A stretch of DNA of 64,000 bases from positions 26,599,227 through 26,663,226 of the forward strand of contig OX940988.1 of the NCBI GenBank assembly GCA_954871275.1. Direction: 5' to 3'. Below are positions 52,770 to 62,319 of this stretch, piece after piece. Position 1 is the stretch's first letter. Every line of letters starts with the position of its first letter. The notes under the pieces are model-generated. The model ran no database searches. It worked only from the letters and a program-made list of their open reading frames with translations, and was not told the DNA's origin. The DNA is from Leptopterna dolabrata (lineage: Eukaryota > Arthropoda > Insecta > Hemiptera > Miridae). Made by a program: the position numbers and the translations under genes.

Positions 52770-54391
52770 TCATTCCCCTTCTTTTTCTTCATCTTCTTCC
52801 AAATTCGCACCATTTGTGATTTTTACATCCTCCTCCTCCCCCTCCTCATATTCCATCTTCAACAAATTATCGTTTCGCCTCGTTATCAAGCTCGAAATGA
52901 GCTCATACAAACGGGTTAGTATGGTGCTTTCGACACATTTTATTTCTAAAAGGTCAAAAATGTCTAAATTTGACCGCGTCACAAGATTAAAAAATTCGTC
53001 GTATTCGTACACATTATTCATCTGATCGAAAAAGTATATTTTTCCATTTATATATCTAAAAGAATTCTTTATATTATTGGGAGCTCCGTTAAAAACTCTC
53101 TGATATGCTCCTAAAAAGGTAGTATTTCGAAAACAAACATTAATCTGATACGCGTATCCTCTAGATAAAATATAAGCTTTTCCTCTGTAAGTGTTTACCA
53201 CTGCATCAATCGAATGAATTCTGCCTAAGGCTGACAAACGCATTTTGTGCAATATATTGAATGAAGGATACGTAAAAAGGTATAACGTTCGGTCTGTGAA
53301 TAAAGCAATTTCATCGTTCAAGTTTTGATAGATACCGTCTATCTTTTTAAAATTAACAGGGAGAAAGCTCAACCAGTCAATCACCTTCATAGGTATGATC
53401 ATTTGCTCATCATTTCTCATGTTTGGGTTTAAAGCTATTATCCACACATAAGACCCGTAAAAAATGAAAATTTTATCATTCACTACAATATACGTATTTA
53501 TCAATTTCCTGTATTTACATATATCAGTGTTGAGCGGGGAAGAAGCCATTGTCGTTGGAGCGGTTGTTATTTCCACTTTCATCGTCGTCACCTCTTGTTT
53601 ACGAACTCCATATAAATACTGAATCGCTTTTATATCATCCATGTCCAATTTTATCGTATTATCATGATAAAATGGACTCATAATTGATTTCCTTTCGTGT
53701 GAGTGCCCTAATCCTAACGAGTGTCCGATTTCATGAACTGCTACCCAAAAAAAGATACTTTGTCTGATGAGATTTCTGCCTCATTAGAATAGCTCCAGTT
53801 TTCATCGGCGTCAAAATGGATCTCGACTTGAGCCTGAGACGAACTAGGAATATCGGCGTGTGCTAACACATTTCCACTGCCATCAAACGGAAATGGACAT
53901 TCTTCAAATGCCACTGCTTTTGCATGAGTCATTGAACCCATACTTAAAACTATTTTAGGATGGTTATTGCTTCGAACAAATGTTAAATTAGAATGCTCCG
54001 ACCATATTGCAAAAGCTTTTTCTATAATATTCCAATATCTCGATATTTCACCATAGGCGTACCATGTAATAGTATTATTGTGCCACATTCGATGTTTGCT
54101 TGCTGAAAATGGCTGGAGGCTGTCTGATAAACCGCAACGAGGTCTATTAAGCAGCTCTCGTGTTTCATTTATTACTGCTCCGCCACCTGTTACGCGCAAA
54201 CCATTCAATTCCTGAAATAATGTTAATGCATTTTGCACTTCTTCATTAGTGAATGCCGTATCCGCATTGTCGCCGTTCTTTCCTGACAAATATCCGAACC
54301 TATGTAAATAATCGGCAACATCCGACTCCCACGAATAAACGAAACTTAAAAAAATTACTAAAACTGCTCCTGTCACGATCACGGTCTTCAT
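52770..54391 (-). pseudogene. Matrix metalloproteinase, full domain set, one frameshift
   Basis: The start at 54,391 (MKTVIVTGAVLVIFLSFVYS) gives a signal peptide. A propeptide follows with a peptidoglycan-binding-like helix region and the cysteine switch PRCGLSD, then a zincin catalytic domain (TITWYAYGEIS, AFAIWSEHSNLTF, VEIHFDADENW). At a run of seven T (plus-strand A run 53,746-53,752) the frame shifts by one base. The continuing frame immediately reads the zinc helix HEIGHSLGLGHS and Met-turn SIMSPFY, then DDIKAIQYLYG, a hemopexin-like domain of about 190 residues and an acidic Glu-rich tail (frame 52,770-53,681). Every functional landmark is conserved, so the break is young, a sequencing error in a homopolymer, or recoded. 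Family role: cleavage of extracellular-matrix proteins outside the cell. This is unusual cargo for a Polinton. Confidence 0.88.
53746..53752 (-). other. Frameshift point in the metalloproteinase gene
   Basis: A run of seven T on the coding strand. One base more (or two fewer) would keep the catalytic domain in one frame. The stop in the original frame follows two codons later. Confidence 0.85.
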
Positions 54392-54452
54392 GATGCGATG
54401 AGCCACTGGCGGAAGGTATCGTTGTACTAAATGAACGGGAGTCGAGTCATCC

Positions 54453-54651
54453 TGTAATATAAACATAATAGCGGGGGATGAGGAAAAAAAAGATGAATAA
54501 AAGTACACGAAACAGACTGATTAAATAAATATAATATTTTAATGCGTTTGGGACCCATATAAATGGTTTCGTATAAAAAAAAAGCAATATATTACAAATT
54601 TCTAATATTACACAATCTAAACAGATAAATTTCCAAAGAATACTAACTCAC
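54453..54651 (-). other. Candidate intron between the BIR-tailed gene and the metalloproteinase
   Basis: A minus-strand donor (ACCAGC|GTGAGTTAG) overlaps the stop of the BIR-tailed protein. An acceptor (TATATTACAG|GATGACTCG) lies about 60 bp before the metalloproteinase ATG. Splicing would change only the last few residues of the upstream protein and place both genes on one transcript. Confidence 0.45.
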
Positions 54652-55382
54652 GCTGGTAAACATTTATGAATTACCGCTGAACATTCTGGATGTATTTCCC
54701 TGCAGTAGACGCACTGTAGCATGTTTCCTTTTTTGTACCTATAGAATCCTTGAAGAGCCAATGTTGACTGCGGAATTTCACCTGTCCATGGTGGATTTTC
54801 AAAAGTTTTTAATCGCGGATATGTATCCATCAAATTTACCAAAGGCAGATGTCTTCTAACCCATTCTGCAAGACTTTCACTCTTAATCCGAGAGCACTCT
54901 GCCATCAGTTTTGACTGAGAATGGTATGGGCATGGGCCATTAGCGCATCCTTTTAGTTCTTGGACGATCTTCTTTATCGTACCTGACCCAAAATCGCCAA
55001 GATCATGAACTGGACGGATTCCACAAATCAATTTTTCAATATGTGACGCTTTCTCAAAGCCTTTTGTGAAAATTAACTCGTAATTCTTGACATGTTGCGT
55101 GAGAAGGCTGTTTACCAGAAAATAATCGTAGTCCCCATCAGTTACCTTGATTCCATGAAGGCCTTCATAAAACGATGTGTGCTCATCCAAAACCACGCTT
55201 TCTGGAGTTTTGAAAATCCAATGATGTGATGTCCGTTTATCCACGTCAGTAATGGTTAATTCCTTAATCACGAATTTTTTATAGATATCACGATAGGCAC
55301 AAAAGTCTATGACTGCAATTGAACACATTTTTCTCACCCGATATGTCACTGACAGTTCGACTGAGGTACAATGATCCTGCAA
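54648..55382 (-). CDS. Unclassified protein with C-terminal half-BIR, 244 aa
   Basis: The N-terminal part (about residues 18-180) has a globular pattern with SIAVIDFCAYRD, FVIKELTI, HHWIFKTP and a later Cys/His cluster (CANGPCPYHSQSKLMAEC). This resembles anonymous proteins frequent in insect mobile elements; an RNase-H-like fold is only a guess. About residues 188-230 read as the first half of a BIR (YPRLKTF ... STLALQGFYRYKKGNMLQCVYC). The usual downstream His/Cys ligands are missing or rearranged (REIHPECSAVIHKC). So either the BIR is degenerate or this is a variant zinc site. A splice donor overlaps the stop codon. Confidence 0.6.
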   Translation of the reverse strand: MQDHCTSVELSVTYRVRKMCSIAVIDFCAYRDIYKKFVIKELTITDVDKRTSHHWIFKTPESVVLDEHTSFYEGLHGIKVTDGDYDYFLVNSLLTQHVKNYELIFTKGFEKASHIEKLICGIRPVHDLGDFGSGTIKKIVQELKGCANGPCPYHSQSKLMAECSRIKSESLAEWVRRHLPLVNLMDTYPRLKTFENPPWTGEIPQSTLALQGFYRYKKGNMLQCVYCREIHPECSAVIHKCLPA

Positions 55383-56190
55383 CTAGTGTTACAGATCAAT
55401 TTATAGTCTAACCTCCCATTCTTTCACTCTCCCGAACCAATCACCTTTCTCTGGGTGAGGGGGGAAAAGTGTCAGTATACGTATAAATCTGTCTAAAATG
55501 AGGAAAATATCGAACCATAATTACTTATTTTTCTAAATCATCTGACGCTTTTATGAGAGAAAAAATGTTTCCTCAAGGAAATGTTTTTCGAAAAACAAGT
55601 CCTGATTTCGGTAAAACAACAGGATGCTTCTAATCGAGGTTCAGTAATTATATAAGCTGAATTTTTTCGGGAGACTTTTCATTAGAACATTCACAATCGT
55701 CTGAGTTCGACAGCTGTTAGCTCACGCCATCTTTACTTGTGTCTACAATTTTTTGGACGTCTACCGATCTGTCAGCCTACCAGCCTACCAACCTACCAGC
55801 CTACCAGCCTGCCATTAGCGCATTCGTAAATCCGACTTCGCATACTTTCATTCGTAAGTTGACATTTTTTTTTTGAGAAAAAATATCCGTGATTTTTCTA
55901 ATTAATCTGTCCCGCTTTATTTCAATTGTCGCAGTGTTGAAACAACATGCTTTGAATGGAATAAACTATCATCCTCGGATTTTCTTGCATCAACAGTCAA
56001 TTTATAAGCTCAAATTTTTCGAGTTTGCGATTGCGCTAAGAAGGCTGGCTAACAAAGTTTATTTTTTGTTAGAAACTTCATCTCTCCCATCAGCGCAACA
56101 ATAATCAAAGTGAGTTACATTTTTTTCCCCCCTTGCAGCATACTCAGTAATTTTCATGTTTGAATATGTTTTATTCAAAATTTTTTAGTT
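55383..56190. promoter_or_regulatory. Divergent intergenic region of the Polinton
   Basis: It separates the minus-strand cargo genes from the plus-strand replication genes, so it should hold promoters in both directions. It contains an 8-bp tandem repeat CAGCCTAC/CAACCTAC, five units, at about 55,773-55,812. The 72-codon frame at 55,889-56,104 is not supported. Confidence 0.5.
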
Positions 56191-56643
56191 ATGGCATCCA
56201 ATCTTCTGAACAAGCTCAACACGACACCTCAACGCAAGACATTCATAAACATAAAAGATCTGGAGGTGGGGCGTGAATACGTCATTCACAAGTTCACAGA
56301 GTGTGAGCAGCAGTACGGGAAAACCATATTAGCCCACCTCGAAAAAGATGGTGGGATAGTCATCGTCTCGCTCCCGAGACGATACACTGACCTGCTATCC
56401 AGTGAGGAACTGGAAACCTACAAGCCTGGTAAGTTAAAATTTCCATGTATGAGAAAATATATTATGTTGTATTTGTTAATAAGAGCAGCTTTAGATAACA
56501 GCCTTTTTGTTTACACCTTCTTTATCTTTGATGTTTCAGGTGAATGTGTAATGATATTCAAGGGATACATCGGGCTTGCTTATGATTTGGCCTTCTCTGC
56601 CGCTACACCCAATCAGCAAGCCCATAAAAAACATCGCAAATGA
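56191..56643 (+). CDS. Small OB-fold-like protein, candidate ssDNA-binding protein, with in-frame intron
   Basis: The open frame is continuous, but a consensus donor (CCTG|GTAAGT, 56,429) and acceptor (TTTGATGTTTCAG, ending 56,539) define a 111-bp, 3n intron. Splicing removes the hydrophobic insert and brings ETYKPG next to ECVMIFKGYIG. The spliced product is 113 aa. INIKDLEVGREYVIHKF, YGKTILAHLE and SLPRRYTDLL have the beta-strand alternation of an OB fold. Its position directly before the polymerase suggests single-strand DNA binding in replication, an inference. Its stop overlaps the polymerase ATG in ATGA. Confidence 0.6.
   Translation: MASNLLNKLNTTPQRKTFINIKDLEVGREYVIHKFTECEQQYGKTILAHLEKDGGIVIVSLPRRYTDLLSSEELETYKPGKLKFPCMRKYIMLYLLIRAALDNSLFVYTFFIFDVSGECVMIFKGYIGLAYDLAFSAATPNQQAHKKHRK
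56429..56539 (+). other. Candidate 111-bp intron, stop-free and in frame
   Basis: GTAAGT ... TTTCAG, AT-rich, length divisible by three and lacking in-frame stops, so both spliced and retained forms would be translatable. Confidence 0.65.
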
Positions 56644-59600
56644 GTTCGCCGCCGCCTTCTACTTCAAAACATGTGAGCTGCCCGAAATGTCGCAAAACTT
56701 TTCCTAAAATGTTTACCTTAAACCGACATATGAAATACAATTGCAAAACCAAACCGCCAACTATCTGCCCCGTTTGCACTAAAACAATCAGCACAAAACT
56801 AAGCAGACACGTCAAAACCTGTCAACCTAAAATGAATGTAAATAAAAAATGCGCCAAGTGCGGGAAGCAATTTGTAAGCAGTCAAGCGATGAAAGAACAT
56901 GTCGCTCGATGTAGTGCAGAAGCCATTAATTCTTCCGCCTCTGGAAGCAGAAAAAGAAAACTTGAACCGTCATTAAACAAAGCATCTAGGCTGTTTACTG
57001 AAAATTCGGAAAACGGTATTGTAAAAACTGCATTGAATGATTCAGTATTCGATATTTATATTAAAAATTTGCACAATCATTTAGAACCTGAAATTTTCCT
57101 AGGATCGATTCACGAGTTATTCAAAAAGCATCTAACGACATGCTTAGACAAATTTCAAACATATAAAACAAGTTGTTTGTTAGAATGTGTTTTTGTTCAA
57201 CTTAGAGGGGAAGAGATACTTGAATCAACCGATGCCAATTTTAAAACTAAAATAGCAGTTATGACTGCCAGTGATGAATTAAATGATTACATTGAAAATG
57301 TTTTCGATAAGCTGCTCGCTGAAATGACAGAATTTGAGATGAAAAAATCAGGTTGGACTTTAGTGGAAATTAACGGGTTATTTATCAGAGTCAGTAAATA
57401 TAAGCCGTTTAAAGGAGCAAGTTATCTCAAGTTGCCGCAATCTATAATTGATAAGAAAGCAGTGATAAATGTGGTAAATATTCATAATGAAAACTGTTTC
57501 AAATACGCCATTCTTTCGTCTTTTGTAGTCGATCATCGGAATTATAGTCGCATAAGACATTACGAAAATTTACATCATCCTTTTACTTTTGAAAATATCG
57601 AATTTCCTACTCCACTAAAAGACATAAAAAAATTTGAGAAACTCAATCATGCGTCATGTAATATTTATGGTTTAGATGAGGATAATGAAGTGTATCCATT
57701 AATGGTGAGCAAATATAAAGGCGGGGTCATGCATTTTGACTTGTTGTTTCTCACCGAAGAAAAGTCCGATAAAACGCATTATTGTCTCATATCGAATATG
57801 TCCAGACTTATTAGTGCGTCTCGATCAAAATACTCCCATGAGCATCTGATTTGTAAACGTTGCCTAACTACTTTCCCTAAGGTTAATGAGAAATCTAAAG
57901 ATCGATTTGATTTACACACGTATTGGTGTGAAAAATATGAACCTACTCGCATTGTACCTCCTAGCTCAGATAAGTCCACTCTAACCTTTAAAAATTTTAA
58001 AAATGCTCAATGGGTTCCTGTCGTTCTGTACGTTGATTTTGAATCCATTCTTCAACCAATCGCTGGCGCGGATGGAGGCTCCGCTAATTCGTGGACCCGC
58101 AAAACTCAATATCATTCTATCTGTAGCGTAGGTGTGATGGTCAAATCAGCGCTGCCACACTTTCAAAAAGACATTTTTATTTACACGGGTGAAGATGCGA
58201 GCCAAAAATTCATTATGTATGTGGAAGAAATTGTGCGGGAAGTGGAAAAATTGTACAAGACGATAACTCCAATGAAGCCTTTAACTGTTGAAGAGACGGA
58301 ATTGATAAAAAATGCCACGCATTGCGGAATCTGCTCACAAACATTTCAACCTGAAGATATTAGGGTGAGACATCACTGTCATTTGAAAGGTGATTTTTTA
58401 TCAATTTGCCATCAGGAGTGTAACCTTCAAGTTCAACTGCCACACTTTATACCTCTCTTTTGCCACGGTTTATCAAATTATGACGCTCATCCAATTATAC
58501 ACGTATTACACCATTTTAATGGTGATGTCAAAGTAATTCCGAATTCTACAGAAAAATACGTATCTTTTGAGAAAAAATTTGGAAATTCGGATCTTTGGCT
58601 AAGATTTTTGGATAGTTATAGGTTCATGCCAGCCAGTCTCTCAAATCTTGTAGATAATTTGAACGACTTTCCCGAAATGGAAAAGGTGTTTCCCGATTCA
58701 GATAGCAGACAATTACTGACTAAAAAAGGAGTGTTTCCTTATTCTTATATGGATAGTTTTGAAAAATTAAAAGAAACTAAATTACCCGACATTACCCAAT
58801 TTTATAATGAGATGACCGAGGAGCATGTCACTTTGAGCGAATATAACAGAGCTATTGCCATTTGGAACAGTTTTCATATTGAAAATATGCAGCAATACAC
58901 CGAATTGTATCTCAAAACAGATATAGTTTTGTTATGTGAATGTATGGAACAGTTTCGTTCAGTATGTTATCGTATTTATGGGCTTGACCCCGCCTGGTAC
59001 TATACGGCTCCCGGCTTATCATTTGACGCTGCATTGAAGCATACTGGTATAACGTTACAGTTAATGACGGATATAGAGCAAATTTTAATGATAGAATCCG
59101 GCATACGTGGCGGAATAACGTCTTGTATAGGCAGGTATGCGAAGGCCAATAACAAATATTTGCCCGATTATAAAATTGATGAACCTTCCAAGTATTTATT
59201 GATGTACGATTGCAATAATCTATACGCTAAAGCTCTGAGCGATTTTTTACCTACAAGCGATTTTTGCTGGGTTGAAGATGAACAATCAATCGATTTATTG
59301 AATGTAGCTGATGATTCACCAGTAGGATATATAGCAGAGGTTGATATTATTTATCCTAGTAATCTTCATCAGCTCCATGACAGTTTACCGTTTTTATGTC
59401 AAAATGAAATTCCTCCAGGCTGCAAACATCAAAAACTGTTAACTACCTTGAATGATAAAACTAATTACATAATCCATTACAAGACTCTGAAGCAAGCCGT
59501 CTCCCACGGTTTACAGCTATCGAAAATTCACCGCATCCTTCAATTTAATCAATCTCCTTGGCTTAAGTCATACATAGATTTGAATACTCGTATGAGAACT

Positions 59601-60413
59601 AAAGCGGTAAACGATTTTGAGAAAGATTTTTATAAAAGCATGAATAATTGTGTATTTGGCAAGTCCTGTGAAAGGGTGAGGAAACGATTTAACATGGAGC
59701 TGGTGATAAATGAGAAAAAACTCATAAAATTGATTAGAAAACCTAATTTTAAGGATCGTGTAATTTTCAATGAGCACATTGTCGGCGTTCATTTGCATAG
59801 AGAGAAAGTAATTCTAGATCGACCATTGTACATTGGTTTTACCTGTCTTGAGCTTTCAAAAATTGTGATGTACGATTTTTTGTATAATTGTATGTTAAGA
59901 CAGTATCCATCCGATCGAATATCCCTTTTGTATATGGATACAGACTCATTCCTGCTGCAGATACTTTCTAATGATGCTTATAAAGATATGGTAGATTATA
60001 TGAACTTTTTAGACACCTCAAATTATGATGTTAATCACGAATGTTTTAGCGCTAAGAACAAAAAAGTAGTTGGTCTTTTTAAAGATGTGACAGCAGGTGT
60101 GCCAATTACGGAATATGTCGGTCTTAAATCTAAGTTGTATGCATATAAACTGCTCGATCATTCATTAGTTAAGAAAGCTAAAGGAGTGAAGGATGTGTAT
60201 GTGAAAAAACATGTCAAATTTGAAAATTATTACAATGTTTTATTTAATATAGACAGCGATGTATATGGACAATTTTTAACATTTCGTTCATACAAACATC
60301 ATATTTATACAATAAAAATGAATAAAAAATGTATAACATCTAACGATGATAAAAGAATAATTTTAGATGATTTAATTAGCACAAAGGCATATGGTAATAA
60401 AATAAGTGAATGA
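56640..60413 (+). CDS. Protein-primed family B DNA polymerase, 1,257 aa
   Basis: Replicates the element using a protein primer. The N-terminus has three CCHC-type zinc fingers (about residues 14-85: CPKCRKTFPKMFTLNRHM, CPVCTKTIS, CAKCGKQFVSSQAM). A second Cys/His-rich region lies near 400-430. The 3'-5' exonuclease has VDFES (Exo I, D466), SNYDAHP (Exo II, D615) and YLKTDIVLL (Exo III, D761). The polymerase motifs are YDCNNLYAK (A, D857), KSMNNCVFGK (B) and MDTDSF (C, D1100/D1102), then GLKSKLYAY. All catalytic residues are present. An HCHLKGDF-type zinc site lies between Exo I and II, typical of Polinton polymerases. The gene is uninterrupted and the ATG overlaps the preceding stop. Confidence 0.95.
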   Translation: MSSPPPSTSKHVSCPKCRKTFPKMFTLNRHMKYNCKTKPPTICPVCTKTISTKLSRHVKTCQPKMNVNKKCAKCGKQFVSSQAMKEHVARCSAEAINSSASGSRKRKLEPSLNKASRLFTENSENGIVKTALNDSVFDIYIKNLHNHLEPEIFLGSIHELFKKHLTTCLDKFQTYKTSCLLECVFVQLRGEEILESTDANFKTKIAVMTASDELNDYIENVFDKLLAEMTEFEMKKSGWTLVEINGLFIRVSKYKPFKGASYLKLPQSIIDKKAVINVVNIHNENCFKYAILSSFVVDHRNYSRIRHYENLHHPFTFENIEFPTPLKDIKKFEKLNHASCNIYGLDEDNEVYPLMVSKYKGGVMHFDLLFLTEEKSDKTHYCLISNMSRLISASRSKYSHEHLICKRCLTTFPKVNEKSKDRFDLHTYWCEKYEPTRIVPPSSDKSTLTFKNFKNAQWVPVVLYVDFESILQPIAGADGGSANSWTRKTQYHSICSVGVMVKSALPHFQKDIFIYTGEDASQKFIMYVEEIVREVEKLYKTITPMKPLTVEETELIKNATHCGICSQTFQPEDIRVRHHCHLKGDFLSICHQECNLQVQLPHFIPLFCHGLSNYDAHPIIHVLHHFNGDVKVIPNSTEKYVSFEKKFGNSDLWLRFLDSYRFMPASLSNLVDNLNDFPEMEKVFPDSDSRQLLTKKGVFPYSYMDSFEKLKETKLPDITQFYNEMTEEHVTLSEYNRAIAIWNSFHIENMQQYTELYLKTDIVLLCECMEQFRSVCYRIYGLDPAWYYTAPGLSFDAALKHTGITLQLMTDIEQILMIESGIRGGITSCIGRYAKANNKYLPDYKIDEPSKYLLMYDCNNLYAKALSDFLPTSDFCWVEDEQSIDLLNVADDSPVGYIAEVDIIYPSNLHQLHDSLPFLCQNEIPPGCKHQKLLTTLNDKTNYIIHYKTLKQAVSHGLQLSKIHRILQFNQSPWLKSYIDLNTRMRTKAVNDFEKDFYKSMNNCVFGKSCERVRKRFNMELVINEKKLIKLIRKPNFKDRVIFNEHIVGVHLHREKVILDRPLYIGFTCLELSKIVMYDFLYNCMLRQYPSDRISLLYMDTDSFLLQILSNDAYKDMVDYMNFLDTSNYDVNHECFSAKNKKVVGLFKDVTAGVPITEYVGLKSKLYAYKLLDHSLVKKAKGVKDVYVKKHVKFENYYNVLFNIDSDVYGQFLTFRSYKHHIYTIKMNKKCITSNDDKRIILDDLISTKAYGNKISE

Positions 60414-60476
60414 AGTAGAAGAAGTGAAGAGATTTTTTTTTTTTTTTTATCATCCTATTTCCTCATTTATTTTTCT
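60414..60476. other. Tail-to-tail junction in the Polinton
   Basis: 63 bp separate the polymerase stop from the stop of the capsid-like gene. It includes a T run of 17, which can supply poly(A)-adjacent sequence for either convergent transcript. Confidence 0.5.
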
Positions 60477-61757
60477 CTACTGTCTACGTACAATACTATT
60501 GATTGGAATATATTCGAGTATTTTTTCATACAAAATTAGAGCGTAACAAGATATTCCCTCTTTAAGAGAAACAGCAGATTCAATTTCTAATCGAATGTCG
60601 CAGCTTCCTTCACGAATATTTTCAGTTTGTTTCGAACAATCAATAATAAATATAGGAGAGTTTTGAAATGTCTCACGTGAAAGTAGAGGTGTGGGAAAAG
60701 TCCTGTTGTAATAGCTGCGTTGAAAATCCGAGTACATGTCATAAATTTGCGAAATCTTCTTTTTGCTGAAGTCAATTTGAAGACCGTGATAGGGAAATTG
60801 AACGTCATTCAAAAATAACTTGGCGTTGCGAAGTGAAACAGAATCGAATTTTGACAGATTTCCTTCAATTTTATTCTTTTTGTTATCGTGGAAGGCTATT
60901 ATTAGATAGCGCGGTTTGTAGAGTTGAGTAGTTGTTTTAATATGCCACGTTAGTTTCCCGCTGGATGTTAAATTGGGATTTTCATGTAATTCCCACGCTC
61001 GAAACGGTAATATAAGAGGTTTAGAGTCCTCAATAATCTTAATCAATCGCAGCTTGTATGAATCAGACACTTTGACGTGAGGCACATTCCAAATGATTTT
61101 CTCCAATTGTAGTTTAGTTTTCGCAGCGCTACTCGCGTCAACAAAAGCGTTGATGTCATTACTCGAGCGAATCAATATTAATTCTTGTTTGACATTGATC
61201 AAGATTCTTCTGAAATCTTCAAAAAATCCCATCAGCAACCTTAAAGGTAAAATTACGTTGAACGTTCCAGTGCTTTCATCCATTATGGAAGATGGCGCTT
61301 CAGCAGAGTTATTGGGATCACTCAGTCCAGCATTTTCCAATGCAACTATCTCTTGAGTGGAAAAAGATAAGTAGCTTTTCAAAGTACTGGTCACTCCAGG
61401 ATTTCTGACGTCATCCACAAGCACATTGTTGACCTCAAAGCGAATTTCTTGAAAGAGGAAGGCAAAAGCGTTGTTGATAAATTTAGCCACGGTGGCGCTC
61501 TCTTCACCACTTTCTCTACTCAACTTCCCCTCCAGATAAAGATAACTTTGGCACGGTAGAGTGAGCACATCCGACTGTTGAAGCGTTATTCTGATCTCAT
61601 CATTGTTTGATAAACCAGAAAGATTATAGGGAGAATATTGATGATATTGTAAACTCTCCACATCATCATTAAAATTAACTGGCTGACGTACTTGTAGCAT
61701 GCTCTCCACGTTTTCGAACAGTGTAACCGAGGCTCTTGAGGTAGTGGAAAAAAACAA
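60477..61757 (-). CDS. F54H12.2-like protein, candidate Polinton capsid protein, 426 aa
   Basis: The beta-rich protein shows the pattern of the F54H12.2-like family that accompanies polymerases in animal Polintons: FNDDVESLQYHQYSPYNLS, LYLEGKLSR, FINNAFAFLFQEIRFEVN, PGVTSTLKSYLS, IIWNVPHVKVSDSYKL, LTWHIKTTTQLYKPRYLIIA, IDCSKQTEN. I believe this family corresponds to the double-jelly-roll major-capsid role, but that assignment is from memory of the family, not visible here. The length is within range for the family, and no break is seen. It lies tail-to-tail with the polymerase. A pyrimidine tract and AG just inside the ATG (before ASVTLFENVE) could be a splice acceptor, so the first eight residues are uncertain. 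Confidence 0.7.
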   Translation of the reverse strand: MFFSTTSRASVTLFENVESMLQVRQPVNFNDDVESLQYHQYSPYNLSGLSNNDEIRITLQQSDVLTLPCQSYLYLEGKLSRESGEESATVAKFINNAFAFLFQEIRFEVNNVLVDDVRNPGVTSTLKSYLSFSTQEIVALENAGLSDPNNSAEAPSSIMDESTGTFNVILPLRLLMGFFEDFRRILINVKQELILIRSSNDINAFVDASSAAKTKLQLEKIIWNVPHVKVSDSYKLRLIKIIEDSKPLILPFRAWELHENPNLTSSGKLTWHIKTTTQLYKPRYLIIAFHDNKKNKIEGNLSKFDSVSLRNAKLFLNDVQFPYHGLQIDFSKKKISQIYDMYSDFQRSYYNRTFPTPLLSRETFQNSPIFIIDCSKQTENIREGSCDIRLEIESAVSLKEGISCYALILYEKILEYIPINSIVRRQ

Positions 61758-61772
61758 AAGATAAAATATACG

Positions 61773-62258
61773 TTAAATATTTAGGCTTTGAAGAAAAAGG
61801 ATGGGTTCCTCGGACAGCGGTTGTGTAGCGCCGGCATCGTAACACGTCACCTGACATTCTGCAGCACGATTGATTCTAGCAGCATCCTCTAGATTAGCGA
61901 TGTGATTGTCAATAGCGGTCGAGCCTGGGGAAAGCAGTCTTAGCAGCTCTCTTCTATGTAAAGTGACGCATAGTGAAGAAAAATGAACAGACCACGGATT
62001 TTTCTCACAAATTGTCATTTTTTTTCGCTTTTCCTTATGTAAAGTAATAACATACTCATCCGTATTGTAAAGTGTATGATTATCCGACATCCGATTCAAT
62101 AAATAATCGATGATAGATGCAGCAGCTTCTTTTATTTTCACCCATCCTTCTTTCGACACAAGCATCGTGACCTTGTTATCTTTGAACAGCAGATGATAAG
62201 AGTCTCCCGAAGGAATAACACTGACACTTTTATTCTTACTCAACTGATACATGAACAT
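61773..62258 (-). CDS. Unrecognised Polinton protein, 161 aa
   Basis: Intact frame near the right TIR, on the same strand as the capsid-like gene and 15 bp upstream of it, so probably co-transcribed. Features: a beta-rich N-terminus (SVSVIPSGDSYHLLFKDNKV), a helix (KEGWVKIKEAAASIIDYLL), a basic segment (HKEKRKKMTICE) and a C-terminal acidic tail. There is no signal peptide, membrane segment or known motif. Position suggests a structural or accessory Polinton protein; function unknown. Confidence 0.55.
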   Translation of the reverse strand: MFMYQLSKNKSVSVIPSGDSYHLLFKDNKVTMLVSKEGWVKIKEAAASIIDYLLNRMSDNHTLYNTDEYVITLHKEKRKKMTICEKNPWSVHFSSLCVTLHRRELLRLLSPGSTAIDNHIANLEDAARINRAAECQVTCYDAGATQPLSEEPILFLQSLNI

Positions 62259-62319
62259 TTTGGCGCAACACGATGCCTACTAAGCGCTATTTTTCTCATC
62301 AATCGTTTTATCTTTTTTC

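Noticed and set aside
55889..56104. 72-codon frame in the divergent Polinton intergenic region
   Set aside because: Short, no motif, sits where promoters are expected.
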